This document shows positions 8,701 to 16,533 of a stretch of 64,000 nt of DNA, one piece after another. Origin of the DNA: RYN-122 sp963761655 (lineage in GTDB: Bacteria > Actinomycetota > Actinomycetes > Mycobacteriales > SCTD01); assembly GCA_963761655.1 (NCBI GenBank), contig CAVXHI010000010.1, positions 1 to 64,000 on the forward strand, in the 5' to 3' direction. Every line of letters begins with the position of its first letter. The first letter of the stretch is position 1. Position numbers and translations under genes: made by a program. The notes beneath the pieces were generated by a model. That model was not told where the DNA came from. It saw only the letters and a list, made by a program, of their open reading frames with translations, and searched no databases.

Positions 8701-9961
8701 CCGTGCAGGTCGTCCAGGTCTTGCCGCCGTCGGGGCTGATCGACAGGTTGACGTCGTCGGCGCTGTTGTTCCACGGGAAGTACACGAGCGGCGTCGTCGC
8801 GCCGGGCGTCGGGTTGAGCTCCTTCTCCAGGATGCGCATCGGCCCCGGGAACAGCGGGTTCGGGGCCGCGACCACGCCGTTCGGGCCGTACGTGACGCCG
8901 CCGTCGTCGGAGCGCTGCACGACGACGTTGCGCGGCATCTGCTGGTTGTAGGACAGCAGCACGGTGTCGGGGTCGGTGAAGACCTGCCACTGCCGGTCGG
9001 TGAGGGCGCCCGAGCCGGAGTCGGTGTTGCCCTGGGGGCCGCCGTTCTCGAGGGTGCGGCCGTTGTCGTCGGAGGACGACGTCGTGAAGCCGGTCAGCGG
9101 GCCGAGGCCGGTGTAGCTGTAGGTGTAGTTGCCCTTGGCGTTCTTGTACGCACTGGTCGCCAGGCCGCAGTCGCCACCACCGCCCGTGCCCTGCTGGCCG
9201 CGCGGCGGGGTGCCGAGCAGGTGGAACTGGTCGCCGCCGTCGGTGGAGACCTGCGCGTAGTCGCTGGCGTTCGTGAAGCCGGTGGGGCCGCACGTGTAGA
9301 TCTGGCCGGCCTTGTCGATCTCCATGTTCGGCTCGGACTCGTCGCGCTGCAGGTCGGCGGCGAGGGTGGCGCCGAAGGACAGGCCCTTCGGGTCCTCGAG
9401 CGGCAGGGTGGGGGCGGGCGGCGTGGTCCCTCCCCCGCCGCCTCCGCCGGCGCGGGCGGACGACACGAGCGTGACGGTCCCGGCGTAGTCCTGCGGCTGC
9501 GCGTTGACGAAGCCGCAGACGGTCATCGTGTAGGTCCCGGCCACCGGGTCCGTCGTCGTGACGGTCTCGGTGGTCTCACTGGTGTCGGCGTCCCCGACGA
9601 CCTGTCCGTCCGGTCCCGTCACGGTGAGGATCTCGTCGCTCGAGGCGGCGTCGACCTCCGGCTCCCACGAGACCGAGAACGTCGCCGACGTCGTCACGCC
9701 GCTGTACGTGCCGGCCGGGACCGCGATGTCGATCGTGTTGACCGACACGGCGGCGTCCGGGAGGCCCGCGCAGCTGCTCGTCGGGTTGGTGCCCGGCAGC
9801 ACGGTGCCGTCGAAGGTCGCCGAGACCGTGCCGCCCGGAGCGGACGGGACGGTGAGGCTCGACGGAGTGCTCGCCAGGGCGGCGGGGACGACGAGCAGCG
9901 CCGCTCCCAGTCCGCTGAGGACGAGGACGGCGCGGCGACGGGGCAGGCGGGTGCGCGTCAT
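5789..9961 (-). CDS. Large secreted BNR/sialidase-like propeller protein with a repeat linker and three C-terminal wall-associated repeats
   Basis: This encodes 1390 residues. The N-terminus is a signal peptide (an Arg-rich start, a hydrophobic core and an AALA cleavage region near residue 30). About residues 30-160 form a pre-peptidase-like beta domain. Residues about 190-640 contain several Asp-box motifs (SPDGGKTW, STDGGDQF, SDDGGVTY) of a BNR/sialidase-type propeller. Residues about 900-1010 are 18 GSPxxT/S hexapeptides. Three repeats of about 120 residues, each opening with a LVPxRVxDTR-type motif (about residues 1027, 1150 and 1270), close the protein; such repeats occur on actinobacterial secreted enzymes. 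The protein is extracellular. A substrate is not evident, and I see no proof of sialidase activity. Confidence 0.8.
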   Translation of the reverse strand: MTRTRLPRRRAVLVLSGLGAALLVVPAALASTPSSLTVPSAPGGTVSATFDGTVLPGTNPTSSCAGLPDAAVSVNTIDIAVPAGTYSGVTTSATFSVSWEPEVDAASSDEILTVTGPDGQVVGDADTSETTETVTTTDPVAGTYTMTVCGFVNAQPQDYAGTVTLVSSARAGGGGGGGTTPPAPTLPLEDPKGLSFGATLAADLQRDESEPNMEIDKAGQIYTCGPTGFTNASDYAQVSTDGGDQFHLLGTPPRGQQGTGGGGDCGLATSAYKNAKGNYTYSYTGLGPLTGFTTSSSDDNGRTLENGGPQGNTDSGSGALTDRQWQVFTDPDTVLLSYNQQMPRNVVVQRSDDGGVTYGPNGVVAAPNPLFPGPMRILEKELNPTPGATTPLVYFPWNNSADDVNLSISPDGGKTWTTCTAGRSEKGSPSAGFMTADNDTAGNIYLSWTDDVSYQTFLTVLPHDKIAGCDTPVNEATPLTPGAQPTKNPGFSTPVRVNRGGVATTVFPWLVAGGEPGRVAIAYYGTETPGDPNVGAFKATWDVYVSQSLDALSPTGPTFSQVKATTHPFHYDSICLNGLGCSLDMPEGDRSLGDFFALDYSPVSHKLSIVYDQGAKKPGQGAGQVATPAVITQNAGPSNGGPAFDLGPAPARPALRQGSVDPTGDALSSYSALTAPGVPNLVDPLNEEAADVTDVQVGQERDAAGKVVPDGGFSVTMKIADLSDDALSVAMQDTQSASLLWIWRFTNGFQASAVSARYNSAGFTFGFNDYTVGNCLAASDECQVYPGGTPVVGTVDQAAGTITLNVPRSLLRGLKGSTGPGQRPTEVPAVVGTRFYDGSAYTVGNASPTQEAQSYLYPLDNSPAMDFLLPGADVVEPSPSVSSTATASTSPSPTTSVSPDPTGSPSTSGSPDPTGSPSMTGSPDPTGSPSTTGSPDPTGSPAATGSPAATGSPAATGSPAATGSPAATGSPAATGSPAATGSPAATGSPDPSGSPAATGSPAPSGSPAASTPPTPIVSAGPASVSGLYHPLVPARVFDTRLDGRSVVGGSDRLLKITGAGGVPSTGVSAVVLNVVATRGTSAGDLSVYPAGSKPAARTAVLAYRQRQTVPVLVTVGVGDGGAVGLSVNAGVADLVVDVAGWYGTADTDGLRYTALQPTRVLDTRTTGLPVQGGTDRLVQLAGRAGVPAGARAVVVNATVTGASASADLQLFPTGKRPGNRTSNLNTAKGLTVANAVVATLGDDGTASLSLSQGSAHVVLDVLGYYAAGTGGRLVPLAPQRVLDTRPGRQPVQAGDDRVLRLAGAGGVPPAGATAVVLSVTSLGATLPLDLQVYPAGRAPAQRTSSLNLRPGQTVSNAVVATLGADGSVAFSVSQGSASVVVDVLGYLTAA
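6932..7255. repeat. Coding tandem array, 18 copies of an 18-bp unit
   Basis: The linker of the large secreted protein is encoded by 18 consecutive 18-bp units, each giving GSP plus three variable residues (AAT, DPT, STT, SMT, STS, DPS, APS or AAS). Eight consecutive AAT units near the middle are almost identical at DNA level, and DPT units alternate with Ser/Thr-rich units at the N-terminal side of the linker. The array stays in frame, so copy number can change without breaking the gene. Confidence 0.9.
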
Positions 9962-10062
9962 GGAGGACCTTCAGGCAGCCGGACAAGCGGAGTGCCGCGC
10001 ACCGTATCGCCGTCCGGGGCTGCGCAGTGGAGATGCTGTTGCGGCCGAGGTCCGCCGGACGA

Positions 10063-10102
10063 CGACGGCCCCCGCCCTGCACGCGCAGGAGGGGGGCCGT
10101 CG
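10063..10102 (-). terminator. Hairpin terminator downstream of tRNA-Tyr
   Basis: CGACGGCCCCC (10063-10073) pairs perfectly with GGGGGCCGTCG (10092-10102), and an inner CCTGC/GCAGG stem extends the hairpin. It starts 8 bases past the tRNA-Tyr 3' end on the minus strand and separates the tRNA from the large secreted protein gene. Confidence 0.7.
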
Positions 10103-10109
10103 CACCTGG

Positions 10110-10191
10110 TGGCGGGTGAAGGGTTCGAACCTTCGTAGGCTGAGCCGGCAGATTTACAGTCTGCTCCCTTTGACCACTCGGGCAACCCGCC
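10110..10191 (-). tRNA. tRNA-Tyr (anticodon GTA)
   Basis: An 82-nt class II cloverleaf on the minus strand with acceptor GGCGGGT/ACCCGCC, anticodon stem GCAGA/TCTGC around CTGTAAA (anticodon GTA), a long variable arm, and T-arm GAAGG/CCTTC with the TTCGAAC loop. The discriminator is A and no CCA is encoded. Confidence 0.95.
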
Positions 10192-10241
10192 CAGGCGCGC
10201 CCCCTCGAGAGGGAGCGCGGGAACACTAGCAAGGAGCACGC

Positions 10242-10730
10242 GTGGCAGACCCGTCGTTCGACATCGTCAGCAAGGTCGACCGGCAGGAGGTCGACAACGC
10301 GCTGAACCAGGCCGCGAAGGAGGCCGCGACCCGCTACGACTTCAAGGGCACGGGCGCCTCGATCGACTGGTCCGGCGAGGACGTCGCGATCAAGGCCTCC
10401 TCCGAGGAGCGGTGCGCCGCCCTGCTCGACGTCTTCAAGGAGAAGCTGGTCAAGCGGCAGATCTCCCTCAAGACGCTCGACGCCGGCGAGCCGCAGCAGT
10501 CCGGCAAGGAGTACCGGCTGACCTGCTCGGTGAAGGAGGGGATCTCCTCCGACGACGCCAAGAAGGTCGCCAAGGTCATCCGCGACGAGGGCCCGAAGGG
10601 CGTCAAGCCGCAGATCCAGGACGACCAGCTGCGGGTGACGGGCAAGAAGCGGGACGACCTGCAGGAGGTCATCGCCCTGCTCAAGGGCAAGGACTTCGAC
10701 TTCGCCCTGCAGTTCACGAACTACCGCTAG
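10242..10730 (+). CDS. yajQ: YajQ family nucleotide-binding protein (DUF520)
   Basis: This encodes 162 residues spanning the whole YajQ/DUF520 family: the MADPSFDIVSKVDRQEVDNA start, the RYDFKGTG patch and the closing DFDFALQFTNYR are all present. In Xanthomonas a YajQ homolog binds cyclic di-GMP; other members have been linked to RNA or nucleotide binding, so the ligand here is inferred. The GTG start at 10242 follows an AAGGAG ribosome-binding site. It is a stand-alone gene ending at a bidirectional hairpin. Confidence 0.92.
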   Translation: MADPSFDIVSKVDRQEVDNALNQAAKEAATRYDFKGTGASIDWSGEDVAIKASSEERCAALLDVFKEKLVKRQISLKTLDAGEPQQSGKEYRLTCSVKEGISSDDAKKVAKVIRDEGPKGVKPQIQDDQLRVTGKKRDDLQEVIALLKGKDFDFALQFTNYR

Positions 10731-10732
10731 GC

Positions 10733-10789
10733 GTCGTGTCGCGCTGCGCCCCGCCGGACGGCCGGTCCAGGGGCGTACCGCGACACGAC
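10733..10789. terminator. Bidirectional hairpin between yajQ and the nuoI paralog
   Basis: GTCGTGTCGCG (10733-10743) and CGCGACACGAC (10779-10789) form a perfect 11-bp stem with a GC-rich 35-nt loop. It lies between converging genes and starts 2 bases past the yajQ stop, so it can serve both. Confidence 0.7.
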
Positions 10790-10797
10790 CGGGTCGT

Positions 10798-11253
10798 TCA
10801 GACCTCCTCCGGCGCCGGCCCTGCCCCCTCGTCGTAGGGCGGCGGGGCCGGCACCGTCCACATCCACTCCCGCAGCCGGTCCCGCTCGTGCACGAGGTCC
10901 GCGGCGTCGGTCGCGGCGTAGGCGAACTCGGGGGACCAGAACAGCGCGTCGAACGGGCAGACCTCGACGCAGATCCCGCAGTACATGCAGAGCGCGAAGT
11001 CGATCGCGAACCGGTCGAGGACGTTGCGGGTGCGCGGCCGGCCGCCCTCGTGCGTCGGCGGGACCGGCTCCTTGTGCGACTCGAGGTGGATGCACCACAC
11101 CGGGCACTCCCGTGCGCAGAGCATGCACACGGTGCAGTTCTCCTCGAACAGCGCGATGACGCCGCGGCTGCGGGGCGGCAGCACCGGCTGCTCGTCGGGG
11201 TAGCGGGCGGCCGCGGCGGCGCGGAGCACGGCCAGCCCCTGCTCGAGGCTCAC
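10798..11253 (-). CDS. NuoI-like 2x[4Fe-4S] ferredoxin subunit (second copy)
   Basis: This 151-residue protein has two complete [4Fe-4S] motifs, CTVCMLCARECP and CMYCGICVEVCP, spaced as in NuoI of complex I. The C-terminal tail is Pro/Glu-rich. It differs clearly from the NuoI at 19637-20170. The GTG start (11253) overlaps the preceding NuoC-like stop by 4 bases, so three genes (nuoB-, nuoC- and nuoI-like) form one translationally coupled unit. It probably carries electrons in an alternative hydrogenase- or complex I-type module. Partner and function are not known. Confidence 0.85.
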   Translation of the reverse strand: MSLEQGLAVLRAAAAARYPDEQPVLPPRSRGVIALFEENCTVCMLCARECPVWCIHLESHKEPVPPTHEGGRPRTRNVLDRFAIDFALCMYCGICVEVCPFDALFWSPEFAYAATDAADLVHERDRLREWMWTVPAPPPYDEGAGPAPEEV

Positions 11254-11789
11254 GCCGGCCCCCAGGTGCCCGGCTTCGGGACGCCCGGCGGCAGCGTCCT
11301 CCTGCGCCCGACGGCGGCCTCCGCACTGCTCTGGCCCGGCTCGGGCGCCCCGGGCCACGGGCGCACCACCCGGCTGGCCAGCACGAAGTCCTTGCGCAGC
11401 GGGGCGCCCTCGAAGCCGTCCGGCAGCAGCAGCGGGTCGAGCCCGGGGTGGCCCTCGAAGCCGATCCCGAACATCTCGGCGACCGAGCGCTCGTGCCAGG
11501 CGGCACCCTTGAACACGGCCGCGAGGCTGGCCAGACGGGCGTCGTCGCGCGGCAGCCGGGTGCGCAGCAGCACCGACGCCCGCGACCCCACCGACCACAG
11601 GTGCAGGACGACGTCGAACCCGGCGTCCTGCTCGTCGACGGCAGTGAGCAGGTCGAACAGGTCGTGCCCGGTGTCGCGGAGGGCGACCGCGGACGGCACC
11701 CAGGCGACGGCGTCGACGTCGGCCACGCGCCGGCCGTGGGCGTCCGACCACCGCGCGTGGGGCAGGAGCGCCTCCGGCAGCAGGGTCAC
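11250..11789 (-). CDS. NuoC-like 30-kDa subunit (second copy)
   Basis: A 179-residue protein of the complex I 30-kDa subunit/NuoC family. The diagnostic region HERSVAEMFGIGFEGHPGL followed by PLRKDF is present, and the N-terminal half matches the family fold. The start is GTG at 11789, overlapping the NuoB-like stop by 4 bases; the reading frame extends further upstream but inside the NuoB-like gene. The C-terminal 40 residues are Pro/Gly-rich, as in hydrogenase-type NuoC homologs. Confidence 0.82.
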   Translation of the reverse strand: MTLLPEALLPHARWSDAHGRRVADVDAVAWVPSAVALRDTGHDLFDLLTAVDEQDAGFDVVLHLWSVGSRASVLLRTRLPRDDARLASLAAVFKGAAWHERSVAEMFGIGFEGHPGLDPLLLPDGFEGAPLRKDFVLASRVVRPWPGAPEPGQSSAEAAVGRRRTLPPGVPKPGTWGPA

Positions 11790-12286
11790 CCGCGCAGGTC
11801 CTGCGGCGAGAGCGGACCGACCGGCACGGCCAGCAGCGGGTCGGTCCCGGGCGGCTCCCACCCGGACCTCGACGGCCCGTCGAGCAGGGCCTGCAGCTCC
11901 AGCAGCCCGTGCAGGACGGCCTCGGGCCGGGGCGGGCAGCCGGGGACGTAGACGTCGACGGGCACCACCTGGTCGACGCCCTTCACCACCGAGTAGGAGT
12001 CCCAGTAGGGCCCGCCGCAGGTCGCGCAGGACCCCATCGACAGGACGTGCCGCGGCTCGGGCATCGCCTCGTACGCCGCCCGGACGGCGGGCACGAGCTT
12101 CTCGGTCACGGTCCCGGCGACGACGAGGACCTGCGCCTCCCGCGGGCTGCCCGCGAGGGGCACCCCGCCGAGCCCGGGGACGCCGTCGGAGACGGTCGCC
12201 GCGACGAACTCCACCGCGCAGCAGGCCAGCCCGAGGTGGAGCACCGACAGGCGGTACCGCCGGCCGGCCTCGAGGACGAGGTCCAC
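11786..12286 (-). CDS. NuoB-like [4Fe-4S] subunit (second copy)
   Basis: This 166-residue NuoB family protein keeps the four cluster ligands expected for cluster N2: the adjacent cysteines in LACCAVEF, the cysteine in SMGSCATCGG and the cysteine of VPGCPPRPE. So it is not a decayed copy. It heads a three-gene nuoB/nuoC/nuoI set 6 bases after the polyprenyl synthase stop and downstream of the main nuo operon. No second nuoD or membrane subunits follow, so the set would have to work with NuoD and the membrane arm of the main complex or with subunits elsewhere. Confidence 0.85.
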   Translation of the reverse strand: MDLVLEAGRRYRLSVLHLGLACCAVEFVAATVSDGVPGLGGVPLAGSPREAQVLVVAGTVTEKLVPAVRAAYEAMPEPRHVLSMGSCATCGGPYWDSYSVVKGVDQVVPVDVYVPGCPPRPEAVLHGLLELQALLDGPSRSGWEPPGTDPLLAVPVGPLSPQDLRG

Positions 12287-12291
12287 GAGGG

Positions 12292-13296
12292 TCAGCCGGT
12301 CCGGGCGACCACGTGGGCGGCGAGCTCGAGCAGGGCGTCGCGGGCCGGTCCCTCGGGCAGGCCCCGGGCGGTCTCCTGGGCCTGCGCGACGACGGCCTGC
12401 AGCCGGGCGGCGGCGTCGGCCATGGCGGGGTGGGCCCGGAGCAGGCGCAGGGCCTCGGCGTGCCGGTCGTCGTCCTCGAGCGGGCCGCTCAGCAGCTCGC
12501 GCAGCCGGGCGTGCTCGGGGGCGTCGTCGGCCAGGGCCAGGAGCACCGGCAGGGTGCGGACGCCCTCGCGCAGGTCGGTGCCGGGGGTCTTGCCGGACTG
12601 GTCGGGCTCGCTGGTGATGTCGATGAGGTCGTCGGAGAGCTGGAAGGCCAGCCCGAAGTCCTCGCCGAAGGAGGCGACCCGCTCGACGACGTCGTCGGGG
12701 GCGCCGGCCTGCAGGGCGCCGAGCCGGGCCGAGGTCGCGATCAGCGAGCCGGTCTTGTCGGCCAGGACCTGCAGGTGGTGCGCGACCGGGTCCTGCCCCG
12801 CGGCCGGGCCGGCGGTCTCGCTGATCTGCCCCTCGACGAGCCGGGCGAAGGTCCGCGACTGGATCCGGACGGCCTCCGGCCCGAGGTCGGCGACCACGTC
12901 GGAGGCCCGGGCGAACAGGTAGTCGCCGGTGAGGATCGCGACGGTGTTGGTCCAGCGGGCGTTCGCGCTGGCCACGCCCCGGCGCACCAGGGCCTCGTCC
13001 ATGACGTCGTCGTGGTAGAGCGACGCCAGGTGGGTCAGCTCGACGACGACGGCGGCGTCGACGACCTCGGGGCGGGTCGGGTCGCCGAGCTGGGCGGCCA
13101 GCAGGGCCAGCAGCGGCCGGGACCGCTTGCCGCCGGCGTCGACCAGGTGGCGGCTGATCTCCGTGACGAGGCTGTTGCTGCTGACCACGGCCTGGCGCAG
13201 CCGCTCCTCGACCGCGGCGAGCCCGCCCTCGACGGCGGCCCGGAGGTCGGCGTCGGGGGTGGAGAGGCTGGAGGTGCCGGAGACGCGGCCGCTCAC
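12292..13296 (-). CDS. Polyprenyl diphosphate synthase (menaquinone side chain)
   Basis: A 334-residue trans-isoprenyl diphosphate synthase with both Asp-rich motifs: DDVMD (Asp96, Asp97 and Asp100) and LSDDLID near residue 216, plus GGKRSRP for diphosphate binding. It condenses isopentenyl diphosphate with allylic diphosphates. Its place directly after nuoN and close to other menaquinone genes points to the side chain of menaquinone (hepta- to nonaprenyl), like mycobacterial GrcC or Streptomyces homologs. Chain length cannot be read reliably from the sequence. Confidence 0.9.
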   Translation of the reverse strand: MSGRVSGTSSLSTPDADLRAAVEGGLAAVEERLRQAVVSSNSLVTEISRHLVDAGGKRSRPLLALLAAQLGDPTRPEVVDAAVVVELTHLASLYHDDVMDEALVRRGVASANARWTNTVAILTGDYLFARASDVVADLGPEAVRIQSRTFARLVEGQISETAGPAAGQDPVAHHLQVLADKTGSLIATSARLGALQAGAPDDVVERVASFGEDFGLAFQLSDDLIDITSEPDQSGKTPGTDLREGVRTLPVLLALADDAPEHARLRELLSGPLEDDDRHAEALRLLRAHPAMADAAARLQAVVAQAQETARGLPEGPARDALLELAAHVVARTG

Positions 13297-13324
13297 GGGA
13301 GACGGCTCATCGCACGCGGCGCGG

Positions 13325-14863
13325 TCATCGGACGAACAGCGCGGCCTGGTCGGCGAGGTCCAGGACCGGCTGGGGCAGCACCCCCAGCACGACGGTGACG
13401 GCGAGGCCGAGGCCGAGCGCCGCGGCGGTGTAGCCGCTGGGGACGGCGACCGTAGGGCCGTCGGGCGCGGGGTCGGTGAAGAACATCAGCACGATGACCC
13501 GGGCGTAGAAGAACGCGGTGACCGCGCTGGTGACGACGCCGACGACGACGAGCGCGGTCGCGCCGCCCTCGGTGGCCGCCTTGAACACGGCGAACTTGGC
13601 CATGAAGCCGCTGGTCAGCGGGATCCCTGCGAGGGCGAACAGCAGGTAGGCGAACACCCCGGCGAGCAGCGGGCTCTTGCGGCCGAGGCCGGCCCAGCTC
13701 GACAGGTGGGTGGCCTCGCCGTTGCCGTCGCGGACCAGGGTGACGAGAGCGAAGGACGCGATCGTCGTGAACCCGTAGGCGAGCAGGTAGAACAGCGTCC
13801 CGGACAGGCCGTCGCGGTTGATCGCGATGACGCCGACGAGGATGAAGCCGGTGTGGGCGACGCTCGAGTAGGCGAGCATGCGCTTGACGTCGGTCTGGGT
13901 CACGGCCAGCACGGCGCCGATCACCATGGTGAGGATGGCGATGCCCCACATGAGCGGGCGCCAGTCCCACTGGGTGCGGCCGAAACCGACGTAGAAGACG
14001 CGCAGCACGGCGCCGAACGCCGACACCTTGGTGGCCGCGGCCATCAGCGCCGTGACCGCGGTCGGGGCGCCCTGGTAGACGTCCGGCGTCCAGGCCTGGA
14101 ACGGCACCGCACCGACCTTGAACATCAGGCCGACCGTCAGCATGGCGAGGCCGAGGAACAGCAGGGTGTCGTTCTTGCCCGCGGTGCCGGTGGCGTCGAA
14201 GACGTCCCCGAGGTCGACGCTGCCGGCGTACCCGTAGAGCAGCGCGACGCCGTAGAGGAAGAACGCGCTGGAGAAGGCGCCGAGCAGGAAGTACTTCACC
14301 GCGGCCTCCTGCGACAGCAGGCGGCGGCGTCGGGCCAGGCCGCACATGAGGTACAGCGGCAGGCTCAGGACCTCGAGCGCCACGAACATGAGCAGCAGGT
14401 TGTTCGCCGCCGGGAACAGCAGCATCCCGCCGAGCGCGAACAGGGCCAGCGGGTAGACCTCGGTCTGGATCTGCTGGGCCTCGAGCAGGCGGACGTCGTC
14501 ACGGCTGCCGGGCAGGTTCGCGGCCTGGCTGACGATGTCACCGCCGGAGCTGTCCAGGCTGCGCTCGGACAGCAGCAGCACCCCGGCGAGGCCGAGCAGG
14601 CAGAGCGTCCCCTGCAGGAACAGGGTCGGGCCGTCGACGGCGATCGCGCCCTCGGCCACCAGCTCCTGCCGGTCGGCGAGCAGGACGACGGCGACGAGCG
14701 CCCCGGCCAGACCGGCGACCGCCAGCACGATCTGCACGGTCCGACGGGAGCGGCCGGAGACGAACGCCTCCACGAGCACCCCGAGGACGGCGGCGCCGAG
14801 GACGATGAGGATCGGCGACAGCGCGGCGTACTCGAGCGACGGCGCCTGGATCTCGGTGGGCAC
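13325..14863 (-). CDS. nuoN: NADH-quinone oxidoreductase subunit N
   Basis: A 512-residue multi-pass membrane subunit of the complex I proton-pumping arm, related to Mrp antiporters. The family core is clear: a long hydrophobic protein with KVGAVPFQAWTPDVYQGAP and the AYSSVAHTGF motif. It starts at GTG 14863, five bases after the nuoM stop. It is the last nuo gene, and the polyprenyl synthase follows 28 bases later. Confidence 0.95.
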   Translation of the reverse strand: MPTEIQAPSLEYAALSPILIVLGAAVLGVLVEAFVSGRSRRTVQIVLAVAGLAGALVAVVLLADRQELVAEGAIAVDGPTLFLQGTLCLLGLAGVLLLSERSLDSSGGDIVSQAANLPGSRDDVRLLEAQQIQTEVYPLALFALGGMLLFPAANNLLLMFVALEVLSLPLYLMCGLARRRRLLSQEAAVKYFLLGAFSSAFFLYGVALLYGYAGSVDLGDVFDATGTAGKNDTLLFLGLAMLTVGLMFKVGAVPFQAWTPDVYQGAPTAVTALMAAATKVSAFGAVLRVFYVGFGRTQWDWRPLMWGIAILTMVIGAVLAVTQTDVKRMLAYSSVAHTGFILVGVIAINRDGLSGTLFYLLAYGFTTIASFALVTLVRDGNGEATHLSSWAGLGRKSPLLAGVFAYLLFALAGIPLTSGFMAKFAVFKAATEGGATALVVVGVVTSAVTAFFYARVIVLMFFTDPAPDGPTVAVPSGYTAAALGLGLAVTVVLGVLPQPVLDLADQAALFVR

Positions 14864-14868
14864 GGCGA

Positions 14869-16533
14869 CTACCTGCCCTCTCGGTTGAGGTCTGCGTTGA
14901 AGGTGGGGGCCGGGTCCTGCACGCCGACGTCCTGCATGGTGGCGGTGACCGCCGGCGTGATGACGTCGAGCAGCGGCTTCGGGTAGAAGCCCAGCACGAG
15001 CATGAGGGCGATCAGCGGCGCGACCGCGAGGACCTCGCGGCCCTTCAGGTCGGGCATCCGCACGTGCTTCTCCGACAGCGGGCCCTGCATGGTGCGCTGG
15101 AACAGCCACAGCACGTAGAGGGCGGCGAACACGATGCCGACGGTCGCGAAGACGGTCGCGACCGGGTACCGCTGCCAGGAGCCGAGCAGCACGAGGAACT
15201 CGCTGACGAACGTCGACAGGCCCGGCAGCGCCAGGCTGGACAGGCCGGCCACGAACATGAGGCCGGCGAGGACCGGGGCGACCTTGGCGATGCCGCTGTA
15301 GTCGTCGACGTTGCGGCTCTTGCCGCGGGCGATGAGGAACCCGACGACGAGGAACAGCGCTCCGGTCGAGAGCCCGTGGTTGACCATGTAGAGCACGGCG
15401 CCGGTCTGGCTCTGCGTCGTGAAGGCGAAGCAGCCCAGGCCGATGAAGCCGAAGTGCGCCACGGAGGTGTAGGCGACCAGGCGCTTCATGTCCTTCTGGC
15501 CCATGGCCAGCAGCGCGCCGTAGAGGATGCCGATGACCGACAGCGTGATGACGTAGGGCGCGCACTCGCGGGCGGCGTCGGGGAACAGCGGCAGGCAGTA
15601 GCGCAGGAAGCCGTAGGTCCCGATCTTGTCGAGGACGCCGACGAGCAGCACGGCCGCGCCCACCGGGGCCTCGGCGCCGGAGTCGGGCAGCCAGGTGTGG
15701 AACGGGAACAGCGGCGCCTTGATGGCGAAGGCGATGAAGAAGCCCAGGAACAGGGCGATCTGCACCGGGAGGCTGATCTCCAGCTCGGTCAGCCGCTGGA
15801 AGTTGAAGGTCCCGACCCCCTGGTCGGCACTGGTCACGTAGAGCCCGATGACGGCGGCGAGCATGAGCAGCCCCCCGACCAGGCTGTAGAGCAGGAACTT
15901 CACGGCGGCGTAGGAGCGGCGCGGGCCGCCGTAGCTGCCGATGAGGAAGTACATCGGGATGAGGACGGCCTCGAAGAAGACGTAGAACAGGAAGACGTCG
16001 GTGGCCGCGAAGACGCCGATCATCATCGTCTCGAGGACCAGCATCAGGGCGAAGAAGCTCTTGACGCTGCGGATCCGGCCGCCGCCGGGGGCCGACGTCG
16101 TCGTGGGGCCGCCACCGGCGGGGCCGGTCGGGCGCTCGGCGAGCAGGACGCTGCCACCGGCGGTCGCGGCGGCGGGGACACGCTCCTCGACGACGAGGTG
16201 ACCCTCGGCGTCGACCGGGTCGGCGTCGTGCCAGCTGGCCAGCAGGACGACCGGCACGAGGACGGCGACCAGCGCGACGAGCACCAGGGCGATGCCGTCG
16301 ACGCCGACGGCGTACTGGACGCCGAAGGCCCGGATCCAGTCGTGCTGCTGGACGAACTGGAAGCGCTCGCCGTCCGGCTCGAAGGCCGCGCACATGACGA
16401 TCGTGCCGGCCAGGACGAGCACCGAGGTGGCGAGGGCGATCTGCCGGGCGAGCCGCACCGGCGAGGCCACGATCAGCGCGGCGCCGACGAGCGGGAGGAC
16501 CCCGAGGATCGTCAGCCAGGGGAGGTCGCTCAT
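14869..16533 (-). CDS. nuoM: NADH-quinone oxidoreductase subunit M
   Basis: A 554-residue proton-channel subunit of complex I. Family signatures FHTWLPDSGAEAPVGAAVLLV and YTSVAHFGF are present, the first with the pumping-associated residues. Between the third and fourth hydrophobic stretches (about residues 103-155) there is an extra hydrophilic Gly/Pro/Thr-rich loop (VDAEGHLVVEERVPAAA and TGPAGGGPTTT) longer than in most NuoM. ATG 16533 overlaps the nuoL stop by 4 bases. Confidence 0.95.
   Translation of the reverse strand: MSDLPWLTILGVLPLVGAALIVASPVRLARQIALATSVLVLAGTIVMCAAFEPDGERFQFVQQHDWIRAFGVQYAVGVDGIALVLVALVAVLVPVVLLASWHDADPVDAEGHLVVEERVPAAATAGGSVLLAERPTGPAGGGPTTTSAPGGGRIRSVKSFFALMLVLETMMIGVFAATDVFLFYVFFEAVLIPMYFLIGSYGGPRRSYAAVKFLLYSLVGGLLMLAAVIGLYVTSADQGVGTFNFQRLTELEISLPVQIALFLGFFIAFAIKAPLFPFHTWLPDSGAEAPVGAAVLLVGVLDKIGTYGFLRYCLPLFPDAARECAPYVITLSVIGILYGALLAMGQKDMKRLVAYTSVAHFGFIGLGCFAFTTQSQTGAVLYMVNHGLSTGALFLVVGFLIARGKSRNVDDYSGIAKVAPVLAGLMFVAGLSSLALPGLSTFVSEFLVLLGSWQRYPVATVFATVGIVFAALYVLWLFQRTMQGPLSEKHVRMPDLKGREVLAVAPLIALMLVLGFYPKPLLDVITPAVTATMQDVGVQDPAPTFNADLNREGR

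Noticed and set aside
938..10138. Long Arg/Gly-rich frames opposite or across known genes (for example 5354-10138)
   Set aside because: These are typical artefacts of very high GC content. They have no recognisable domains and lie over genes with clear family matches.
13325..16393. A 1022-codon frame spanning nuoM and nuoN
   Set aside because: The first half is an out-of-frame shadow of nuoM; only the part from GTG 14863 encodes NuoN.
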